NCBI GenBank assembly: GCA_037179515.1
Contig: JAXCGZ010000068.1
Coordinates: 83,501 to 147,500 of the forward strand
Source of the DNA: Halocaridina rubra
Taxonomy: Eukaryota > Arthropoda > Malacostraca > Decapoda > Atyidae
Direction: 5' to 3'
DNA length: 64,000 nt
Position 1 is the first letter of the stretch. Each line of letters opens with the position of its first letter. Of the stretch, positions 28,018 to 37,360 are shown one piece after another. The notes under the pieces are model-generated. The model saw only the letters and a program-made list of their open reading frames with translations, had not been told where the DNA came from and ran no database searches. The position numbers were made by a program, and so were the translations under genes.

Positions 28018-28939
28018 TTTTATGTTCTCCCTCTCACAGAATATAGAAAGAAGACGAGAAAGAGGAAAAAAAAAAAGAAATTAGAAAAACTTCTAATTTA
28101 CCTTCACACAGAATTTTTATATCTCCATATAAGTGCTATTTCGTGACTCAGTTTGCCTCCTTTCTGGTAACACACATCTTAACTTAAAAACTTGACCATG
28201 GTAATTTAAGTATAAAAAGAAAAAGAAAAACAAAAGTCAAACCTGAAGGAAAATTCGAATTTGTGTTCGAGGTGGTACCCACCTGTTTCTGTTATATATT
28301 CTTCCTAACTGATAAACTGACTTGCTAACCAAGATATGTTATCACGGGATTTAGACTTTACATTTAACTCAATATATATACAAAATAACAAAATAGCAAA
28401 CGAGAAAGCTAAAAGAAAAGCAAAAAAAATGAAGAAAATAGGACTGCTGTACTACTTGGCAACTTAACTCAGTACTGTTGACAGGTGGGTATTTGGTAAT
28501 TTTTTTTTTCTTTTATTATTCAATTTTTTCGTGTATCAAACTAACTAACTAGTTAATATAAATGGGAAGGATACTGTTTTTAACAATATATAGAACCACA
28601 GGATCAGGTAAAACGGCTTAAGAGCTTTCCCCAGTTTACACAAAAAATTAGGTAATGTGGTGTGAGGCTCCACGTCTGGCAACTCTTCTAGATTTCCCTC
28701 AAGGCAGAATCTGGACGGCAGCTTCTCTCTCTTCCTCACGAAAAAGTTCTCAATTTTTTTCCTTTAATATGAACAGTCTCGCCTTACAACAAATATTAGT
28801 TTTTGTACTCACAATACTCTGCAGGAGGATTTCAGATTTTTGGAAATTATGGTAAAGTTTTCCACTAAGCACTTTAGTCACTCGAAACAGTTTAAATTTT
28901 AAGAGGAGCGATTCCGTGTGTCACTGAACGCGCGGTGCA

Positions 28940-28959
28940 TGTGTGTGTGTGTGTGTGTG
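28940..28959. repeat. (GT)n tract between LINE A copies
   Basis: About ten GT units between the 5' end of LINE A copy 1 and the tail of a short LINE A 3' end. Confidence 0.95.
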
Positions 28960-29266
28960 ATTACCTAATTGTGCTTACGGGAAAGAGCCCAAAGCTCGTA
29001 TCTTCCCGTCTCCTGATCGGTTCCATTTTTAGACTTAGTGATACTTATCATATCTGTCCTTAAAACTATGGATTGAGGTAGCATTAACTACCTCCTCGCT
29101 TAGCGAATTCCAATTATCAACTACTCTTACACTGAAAAAGTATTTCCTTACATCCTGCAAACAAGTTTTCTTCCGAAGCTTCAAACTATGACCTCTAGTT
29201 CTAGAGCCAGCCATATCGAAATATCGATCCCTATCCACTCTATCATAACCATGAAGGAATTTAAAG

Positions 29267-29269
<3 letters not shown>
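28960..29269 (-). mobile_element. LINE family A, 3' end fragment between (GT)n tracts
   Basis: Minus-strand coding MDRDRYFDMAGSRTRGHSL to DRYDKYH, then the 3' UTR and one tail unit. It is 5' truncated exactly at a (GT)n tract (29270-29304) and its tail runs into (GT)n at 28940-28959. Confidence 0.9.

Positions 29270-29304
<35 letters not shown>
29270..29304. repeat. (GT)n tract between LINE A copies
   Basis: About 17 GT units separating two LINE A copies in the same orientation. Confidence 0.95.
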
Positions 29305-29305
<1 letters not shown>

Positions 29306-29392
29306 TTACCTAATTGTGATTACCTAATTGTGTTTACGGGAAAGAGCCCAAAGCTCGTATCTTCCCGTCTCCTCATCGGTTCCATTTTAGAC

Positions 29393-32259
29393 TTAGTGAT
29401 ACTTATCATACCTGTCCTTAAAACTATGGATTGAGATAGCATTAACTACCTCCTCGCTTAGCCAATTCCAATTATCAACTACTCTTACACTGAAAAAGTA
29501 TTTCCTTACATCCTGCGAAGAACATTTCTTACGAAGCTTCAAACTATGACCTCTAGTTCTAGAGCCAGCCATATCAAAATATCGATCCCTATCCACTCTA
29601 TCATAACCATGAAGGAATTTAAAGACTGTCACCATATCCCCCCTCACTCTTCTAGCTTCGAGTGATGGTAAGTCTACTTCCCTCAGCCTCTCATCATAAC
29701 TGAGATTGCGTATTTCTGGCACCAGTTTCGTGGCATGTCTTTGAACTTTTTCAAGTGTGGATTCCAAAAGGGGGCTGCATATTCGAGTTTTGGCCTCACA
29801 TAGGTTACATAAATATTTCTGAACATTTCCTTGTCCATGTGCCTGAAGGCTACCCTTACATTTGATAAGAATGCATATGCTGCCCTTACTATGCCATTTA
29901 TATGTATTTCTGGAGACAAATCTGCCAGTATGTTTACTCCTAGATCTCTCTCATTTTCTGTCTCTTGAAGTTGTACTCCAGCCACCGAGTAGTCAAGCTT
30001 GGGCCTTCTTGCACTTGTACCCATTCTCATTACCTTACATTTTGAAGTATTGAATTTCATTAGCCACTTTTCTGACCACTCATGCAGATTATTTAGATCC
30101 TCCTGAAGTTCTCTACCATTGTTCTCGTTTTTTACTTTCTTCACAATCTTTGCATCATCTGCAAACATATTCATGAATGAATTTACACACTCTGGTAGGT
30201 CATTTACATATACAAGGAACAAAAGTGGCCCTAAAACTGAACCCTGTGGAACTCCACTACTAACTCTTCTCCATTCAGACACTGAGTGTCTTACTCTAAC
30301 CCTCTGTTCCCTTCCTTCTAAGTAAGTTTTTATCCATTCCAAAACATTTCCACCTATTCTAGTCATTGATTGCAGCTTCCTAATAAGTCTCCCATGTGGA
30401 ACAGTGTCAAACGCTTTCTGGAAGTCTAGGAATATGCAATCTGCCCAGCCCTCTCTTTCCTGTAAGATTTGGCTTACCTCATCATAAAATTCTAATAAGT
30501 TTGTTACTGTTGATCTACCTTCTCTGAAGCCATGTTGCCTCACTGACAAAAAGTTGAAGGATTCCAAGTGAACAGTGGGGGTTGGGGCTTGTCCTGGCTG
30601 ACGAATACCCATTGTAAAATGGAAATAAAGTTATAAGAGAGATATGTTTCCTTAGTAGTTTCTCCATAATTTTGCAAACTATGCTGGTCAAGGAAACTGG
30701 TCTATAGTTCAGAGCCGTATCCCTCCTTCCCTTTTTGAAGATAGGTATCACATTTGCTTGTTTCCAGCATCTTGGAATCTCCCCCGACTCCAGTGACTCC
30801 TTAAATATGATACTTAGTGCCACTGATATTGTGTTTGCGCATTTTTTAAGCACATGAGGGGATATGTCATCGGGACCTGTAGCTTTATGAACATCTAAAT
30901 CCATCAGCGCTTTGCATACCTCTGTGGCTGTAAGGTTGATGTTCTCTAATACCGGCCCTTGAGCTTCTATCACTGCAATCTGAGGGGGTGGGGTATTTTC
31001 TACTGTAAATACTGACTGAAACTCCTTGTTCAATTCTTTGCAGATCTCTTCATCCGTCTCAGTGATGCTTCCATCCGCTCTCTTTAGCCTTAAAACCTGT
31101 TCTTTTACCTTCAGTTTTCCTCTGATAAAGCTGTGGAAAAGCTTGGGATTTTTTTTTAGCCTTCCTGGTGATGTCCCTCTCATAGTCTCTCTCTGCCTCT
31201 CTCCTTTTACTTAGGTAGTCATTTCTTGCTCTTTTGTAGGTTTGCCAGGCATTTATGTTTTTTCTCCTCCTATACCTTTTCCAGCATTTGTCTCTCCACT
31301 CCTTAGCTCTTTTACACCTATTATCGAACCATTTCTCTCTGGCATGAATTACACCTACTTTGGTGACAGGTATGCAGCAATCTACTATCTTCCCATATTT
31401 CTCACAAAAGATGTCATACATTTCTTGTACAGATTTGTTGTAAAATAAGGTTCTCCAGTTAGTAACTGCAAAAAGCTCATTCATTTTGATGTAATCTCCT
31501 TTCGGATAGTTCCTCCTCATGTCCTCAGTGCCTCTACTCTCAGGAAGAATATCTTCAATGATATACTCCATCAACAACACACAGTGGTCACTCTTTCCAA
31601 TTGGTGGTTCATACTCAATTTTTTCAATATCCAACACATTATCTGTGAACACTAGATCAAGTAGTGATGGCTCATCCCCACCCCTGGCCCTTGTTGGTTC
31701 CATTACATATTGGTGTAGGAAATTCCCTTGTACGCAATCTAGGAATCTTGCCCCGAATGAGTCCTCACCACTGTGTGGGTCAAGATTTATCCAATCTATC
31801 TCTTTATGATTAAAGTCTCCCATAATCAAAATCCTACATTTTTTTTTCCCGTGCCATGTTAACAACTGAGTTTATGACTTCAGTAGTACCTATATGACTT
31901 TCCTCATAAACTTCAAGCCTATTTTGGTTCCTTGGTGGGTAGTATACAACAGTTATTATAATGCTCTCTGACCCAGTATTTATGCGAGCAACAAGAAATT
32001 CCTTGAACTCACTTTCTATAGCCAAGATTATTTCTTCGACTTGAATCCTTTCACTTATGAGCAGTGGTATCCCTCCACCAGTCCTCTCAGATCTTTCAAC
32101 CCTTAGTATTCTGAAACCCTTAGGAAAATCTGTGACACTGTTTATGTCCTCACTCAACTTAGTCTCTGTAATTGCTACTATATCTGCCTTACTGTTGTGA
32201 ATCCTATCTTTTAATTCTACTGCCTTACCAGCTAATCCATCAGCATTTGTGTATAACAA
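29393..32259 (-). pseudogene. LINE A copy 2 ORF2, disrupted
   Basis: Carries the same endonuclease and reverse-transcriptase motifs as copy 1 (IMGDFNHKEIDW, SDHCVLL, IFLDFQKAFDTVPH, MFADDAKIV). At least two frameshifts in A- or T-runs, the SINE insertion and a small in-frame loss break it. Like copy 1 it has no ATG at its start: the codon before LYTNADG is TTG. Confidence 0.9.
30572..30635 (+). mobile_element. SINE family A, 3' fragment inserted in LINE A copy 2
   Basis: Reads ACAGTGGGGGTTGGGGCTTG...AATGGAAATAAAGTTATA, the last third of SINE A, placed between AAGTGA and AGAGAGATATG, which are adjacent in copy 1. It is on the strand opposite to the LINE and is 5' truncated. No clear target duplication is visible. 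Confidence 0.85.
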
Positions 32260-32375
32260 TCTTAATGAGGCCCCATCCCCTGATCTTCTGTCATTATCTT
32301 CTTTATCTCCCCTTTGTCTGGAAGAACTCTGTAATGAAAATTTTTCTTCTCTTCATTTCTTTCATCATTTAACCT

Positions 32376-33338
32376 TCATGCCTCTTGCAACAAGTTTTTG
32401 ATCTTTCCCATCTCTTCCTGTGTTCTGTATTGTCTAATGAACACTTCTTTGAATTCTTGAAGGTCTTTTAGACTTTTTTTTCTCAACAATATTTCCCTAC
32501 ATGTTTCCCCTCTCTCAAAGGTTACTTTTGTTGGTCTCGGCTTTCCTTCCCTCGAATATTTACCTAGTTGGTGTATGTTTACAATATCCTCAGGACCACA
32601 TACTACTCCAAGCTTTCTTATCAGGTCTACAACCCTAGCTTTATTTTCTTCAAGTCTCCCCTGCCATGTTGGCTCCTGGGACTCGCTTATGCCTGAGATT
32701 ACCACTGTCTTCTCCTTATCAAGTGCCTGTCTGATGAGTGGGTTTGCCCTTTCCATCACAACGTCTTTCATTTTTTCGATTACTGTCTCTTTATAGTCAA
32801 CTGTTTGTATGTTTTCCAGTGCCACCACCTTTACAGCCTCTTTTACTGCCACATTCCCCTTTAGTGCATCAGCAAAGGAAGTTTTCATGGCATCATTTTC
32901 CATATTCAGCTCCTGGAACTCTTTTCTGAACTGTTCAATGTTTTCCTTAATCTGGACATTCCAAGCAGCAATCTCGTCTCTCTCAGAAGAGAGCAGTGAA
33001 CTAACATCTAATTCCTTTAGGTTGTCATTCAGCTGTTTGTTTTTATCTTCTTGTTTAGAAAGTCTAGATTCTAGTTGACTCTTTTCCCCTTCCAGCTTTT
33101 TTATTCTTTTTTCTAGTTCCTTTCTCTCCTTCCCTTGTGCTTTATTTGCTTCCTCCAAAGATCTTATTTGCTGTCTGAGTGTTTCATTCTCTTTCATTTC
33201 TCCATCCACATTCTGAATTTTATCATCAAGGCTTATAACCATTTCCTCTATATTCTTGATTTTCTGTTTGAGTTTCCTGATGGCTACCCCTCCTTCCGAC
33301 CCATGGATGGGAGAGGTCTGGGACAGAGATGGCCTCAT
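32376..33338 (-). pseudogene. LINE A copy 2 ORF1, premature stop
   Basis: 320 codons of the same coiled-coil protein as 26938-28017, starting MRPSLSQTSP. A TGA after LLQEA truncates it before the end; beyond it the frame stays readable to a TAA at about 32262. The slippery heptamer at 32337-32343 is kept. Confidence 0.9.
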
Positions 33339-33863
33339 TTTTATGTTCTCCCTCTCACAGAATATAGAAAGAAGACGAGAAAGAGGAAAAAAAAGAGAAA
33401 AACTTTTAATTAAGCTTCACACCGAATTTTTATATCTCCATATAAGTGCTATTTAGTGACTCAGTTTATCTCTTTTCTGGTAACACACATCTTAACTTAA
33501 AAACTTGACCATGGTAATTTAAGGATAAAAAGAAAAAGAAAAAAAAATGCAACAAAACAAAAGTCAAACCTGAAGGAAAAACTCGAACCTGTGTCTGAGG
33601 TGGCACCCACCTGTTTCTGCTATATATTCTTCCTAACTGATAAACTCACTTGCTAACCAAGGTATGTTATCACAAGATTAGACTTTACATTTAACTCAAT
33701 ATATATACAAAATAAAAACAAAAATAGTAAAAGAGAAAGCTAAAAGAAAAGAAAAAAAAATGAAGAAAATAAGACAGCTGTACTACTTGGCAACTTAACT
33801 CAGTACTGTTGACAGGTGGATATTTGTTTGTTTGTTTGTTTTTTTACTTATTCAATTTTTCGT

Positions 33864-34383
33864 GTCTCTTGAAGTTGTACTCCAGCCACCGAGTAGTCAA
33901 GCTTGGGCCTTCTTGCACTTGTACCCATTCTCATTACCTTACATTTTGAAGTATTGAATTTCATTAGCCACTTTTCTGAGCACTCATGCAGATTATTTAG
34001 ATCCTCCTGAAGTTCTCTACCATTGTTCTCGTTTTTTACTTTCTTCACAATCTTTGCATCATCTGCAAACATATTCATGAATGAATTTACACACTCTGGT
34101 AGGTCATTTACATATACAAGGAACAAAAGTGGCCCTAAAACTGAACCCTGTGGAACTCCACTACTAACTCTTCTCCATTCAGACACTGAGTGTCTTACTC
34201 TAACCCTCTGTTCCCTTCCTTCTAAGTAAGTTTTTATCCATTCCAAAACATTTCCACCTATTCTAGCCATTGATTGCAGCTTCCTAATAAGTCTCCCATG
34301 TGGAACAGTGTCAAACGCTTTCTGGAAGTCTAGGAATATACAATCTGCCCAGCCCTCTCTTTCCTGTAAGATTTGGCTTACCA
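33864..34383 (-). mobile_element. LINE family A, internal reverse-transcriptase fragment
   Basis: Encodes QILQEREGWADCIFLDF through FADD to SVAGVQLQET, equivalent to 29960-30480 of copy 2. It has neither the 5' end nor the 3' tail. It joins the 5' UTR of copy 2 at 33863/33864, and on the other side enters a perfect inverted repeat at 34367-34390. Confidence 0.9.
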
Positions 34384-34485
34384 AATCTTACAGAAAGCAA
34401 GATTTTTATATAGCTACAACTAGGGGGTTAATAGTTTGAAGTCTCGCAAGGAAACTTCTTGTCGTATAAAAGTACTGTATATAAG

Positions 34486-35215
34486 AAGTACTGTATAACT
34501 GTAACATAGCCCAATTGGTGTTAGGGGAGTCAAGTGGCGTAACTGATATTTCCCAGTGGTGGTTTCCTGGCCAGGATGTGTGTTTACAGATAAATGACAA
34601 TGAGATATATGGTTCAACCCATAGGCCTCTAACACATAGGCGCCAGTTGCCGATAGAGGTCAAAATTGTCACAAAGTTCAAGTCATTCCCATGAGAGCAG
34701 AAACCAATATCTACATGTGCGTATGTACATGCACTTGTGAAAATACACATACAGGCCCTCCTTGTATCCGACTGGCCTTCTTATAGCCACGCCCCTAACA
34801 CTACACAAAATGGAGGGCACTCCCCTTTCTCTGGAAGCCTATTGGCAAGGTTGTCCAAGCCTACCACGCCCTGCCATCTTGGTAATACGAGAAAGTAAGA
34901 GGCAGTTAGAGTTGGAGAGGCTCAGTTAGCATATTTTCGGGGGCATTCGCGAGGTCGACAGATCGGTTCCCGTTCAGGACCGAGAGTTTAAGCTGTTCAC
35001 TGGGAAGGTCACCGCTGTGGCTGGACACCACAGTGGGGGGTTGGGGCTTGCACCGGCTGACGCCCGCCAGAGCAGGGGCGATGCCTCTGATAGGAGGGCT
35101 AAAACCGCAAACTTTAACTTTAATTTTAAGGGGACGGGGAGCTTTGAGGTGTAGAATAAGTGTAGAACTAAATAAACTCATATAATCCGGACGATGCATA
35201 TCTGTTATCACCTAC
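34486..35215 (-). mobile_element. LTR-like repeat R1, copy 3 (inverted), carrying a SINE
   Basis: Reverse complement of the R1 order seen at 14118-14690: GTAGCGTGGTAGGTGATAAC near 35215, CCTCAAAGCTCCCCGTCCCC, AAGATGGCAGGGCGTGG, then TTTTGACCTCTATCGGCAAC. A SINE A-like element lies inside at about 34930-35135. Confidence 0.65.
34930..35135 (+). mobile_element. SINE family A variant with a different 3' end
   Basis: Keeps the tRNA-like B-box region (GATCGGTTCCCGTTC) and ACACCACAGTGGGGGGTTGG of SINE A, but ends in CCGCAAACTTTAACTTTAAT instead of AATGGAAATAAAGT. The A-box end is eroded. Confidence 0.7.
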
Positions 35216-35353
35216 CACGCTACAAGTTTAATTAATTAAGAACAATAATACGACAATGGTGGTATTCTGGTGAGATATAACTCTACGACTTCAAGTCTAG
35301 CAAAGTGTTAGGAAAAACATTAGTACGACATTCTTTGCAGGAAGTAAGGAAGC

Positions 35354-35355
<2 letters not shown>

Positions 35356-35393
<38 letters not shown>
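35356..35393. repeat. poly(T) tract of 38
   Basis: Uninterrupted T run. It may be the tail of an inverted retroposed sequence, but no body is recognised beside it. The region 35216-35518 is otherwise featureless. Confidence 0.9.
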
Positions 35394-35398
<5 letters not shown>

Positions 35399-35522
35399 AC
35401 TTGATAACTGGAACACGTGAAGTGAAGAAACAATAAAATGCTGTTAGCATTCAAAAATTTAATGATAAATATGATAAAGGCCAATGAGTAAAAAATGACA
35501 CCGAACCGGCCACGGTAAGTAA

Positions 35523-36130
35523 AGCGGGCTACACACGATCAAGTAAACTTGACAAGTATGCTTGATCAAGTATTTCATCAAGTATTGTGATATTTCCCTT
35601 CGCCTCCACACGGTCAGGTATGCTTGACAAGTCTTCAGTTGAAATCACAATGTCGAGTGCAGACGACGACGACGCTCTTGCTTTGGCAGCTTTCTGTATT
35701 GTGGCCAAGCGAAAGGCAACTAGAAAGAACCGGCGGGAGTGGTGCAAAGAGTGGGTGAAGAAGAGGAAAACATATTCTCATGTTAACCTATTGGCTGAGT
35801 TGAAGATTTATCCACGTGATTGGCACAACTACCTTCGAATGAACGAAGCGACATACTTACATCTGCTGTCACTGGTAACACCACTAATTGCGAAGACCAC
35901 TACAAACATGAGAGAAGCAATTTCTCCCCACGAAAGATTGACTGCAACACTGCGATTTCTTGCTACTGGAAGACTTGACTTGACGACATGATTCAAATTC
36001 AATCATGCCTCAAGCGACTTGTCAAGTCTAATACTTGATCAAGTCTCACCATACAGACGGTCCAGTTTGCTTGAACAAGTCACTTGATCAAGCATACTTG
36101 TCAAGTTTACTTGATCGTGTGTAGCGACCT
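35523..36130 (+). mobile_element. PIF/Harbinger DNA transposon, internally deleted, 608 bp
   Basis: Terminal inverted repeats of 49 bp: 44 bp (35528-35571 and 36082-36125) are a perfect match, starting GCTACACACGATCAAGTAAA, with three mismatches just outside. The outer ends read AGCGGG and AGGTCG. TAA is duplicated on both sides (35520-35522 and 36131-36133), as expected for the family. The inner sequence repeats CTTGATCAAGT-like palindromes. It encodes only the start of a transposase, so it depends on an intact relative. Confidence 0.92.
35650..35991 (+). pseudogene. HARBI1-like transposase, N-terminal fragment (113 aa)
   Basis: Open frame from ATG at 35650 (MSSADDDDALALAAF) to TGA at 35991. 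It has the family's N-terminal pattern: basic WCKEWVKKRKTYSHVNLL, FLRM-like NYLRMNEATYLHLL, and SPHERLTATLRFLATG. An intact HARBI1/PIF transposase continues into the DDE nuclease for about 300 more residues. Here the frame stops right after FLATGRLDLTT and the sequence runs into the 3' inverted repeat. An in-frame upstream ATG at 35587 lies inside inverted-repeat-like sequence and is less likely. Loss of the catalytic domain makes this a fragment unless it has been co-opted. Confidence 0.8.
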
Positions 36131-36494
36131 TAAGATATTACAATGATATTCACTGTTTTGATTATTTTGACCAAACATAGTTCAAGCTAAAGCATGGATA
36201 ACTCAATAATGATCAAATGTAGAAACGATAATTATTGTTACTAAGAAGAAAGGTGATAAGGAAAGCACTTGCATTTGTGTGAGTGTTTATGATAAAATCC
36301 ATCCATATTGGACAAATAAAACATTTGAAGGAAGATATATGATGATTATTGTTTTTTCCTGTTCTCTTATCTTATCGAATAAACCCAGGCCTCATCGTTC
36401 AAAAAATTTCACGCCGAACTCTTAGAAGTTGGGATAACTTTTGTCATATGTCCTTTAGGAAAAAAAAAAGTCTCAAGTTCAACATTTTATGCTT

Positions 36495-36929
<435 letters not shown>

Positions 36930-37029
36930 GTAAGTATGATAATTATAATAATAATCCAGACGACTATAACAGCTTGTGCAAGTACGTCCATGTGCAGGCT
37001 AATGTTATTCTTTTTCGTGGCCGGCAATA

Positions 37030-37190
37030 AAATCACAGGAGAAGTCACAGAAATGAAGGTCACAATTTTGGCTAGAATAAAAGTTACAGGTAAAAAATCA
37101 AAGGTTAGGTTAGATTAGACTTTTTCCTGTGACTTTTTTCCTGTTAATTTTTTCCCGTGACATTTTTACCTGTGACTTATTTTTTTTAAC
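37030..37190. repeat. inverted arrangement of short CACAGG / CCTGTG units around GGTTAGGTTAG
   Basis: Left arm repeats ATCACAGG, AGTCACAG, GTCACA and GTTACAGGTAAAAA. Right arm repeats TTTTCCTGTGACTTTTTT, CCCGTGACATTTTTACC and TGTGACTT. The centre is AGGTTAGGTTAGATTAGACT. The right arm also occurs at about 22200-22260. Confidence 0.7.
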
Positions 37191-37360
37191 CTGAAATCGT
37201 TATTCTTATGCCTTCTGTTGAATGTATGTTTCCTAATATTTTTTCTCGAGTTAAATGTGGCAGTTGATATCTTTTTTAAGAATGTTTCGCTCGGAAGGGC
37301 AAAGAAAACTGACCTCATGGTGTCCGGGCACCAAGAAAACGAGGAGTCATAGATTTTTTG

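Larger units (their letters stand above)
24021..28940 (-). mobile_element. LINE family A copy 1 (CR1-like), near full length and nearly intact
   Basis: Minus-strand non-LTR retrotransposon of about 4.9 kb: 5' UTR (about 28940-28018), ORF1, ORF2, short 3' UTR, and a tail of two CACAATTAGGTAAT units next to (AT)n. The 5' side ends at a (GT)n tract. ORF1 and ORF2 are both open without internal stops, so this is a young copy. The 5' boundary is inferred from the microsatellite and is uncertain. The second copy (29305-33863) matches it through the 5' UTR to about 28536. Confidence 0.9.
29305..33863 (-). mobile_element. LINE family A copy 2, near full length but broken
   Basis: Collinear with copy 1 from the two-unit tail to the 5' UTR (match ends at about 33863, equivalent to 28536). 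ORF1 frame: 33338 down to a TGA in place of Arg at about 32376. ORF2 pieces: 32259-31834, 31865-31059, 31183-30515, 30612-29683, 29767-29393. These are joined by small frameshifts near 31850 and 31160, a SINE fragment at 30572-30635, and a deletion of about 9 residues near 29750 (HIAKLEKV lost). Divergence from copy 1 is low, so the damage is recent. The far 5' UTR is missing and replaced by the fragment at 33864-34383. Confidence 0.9.
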
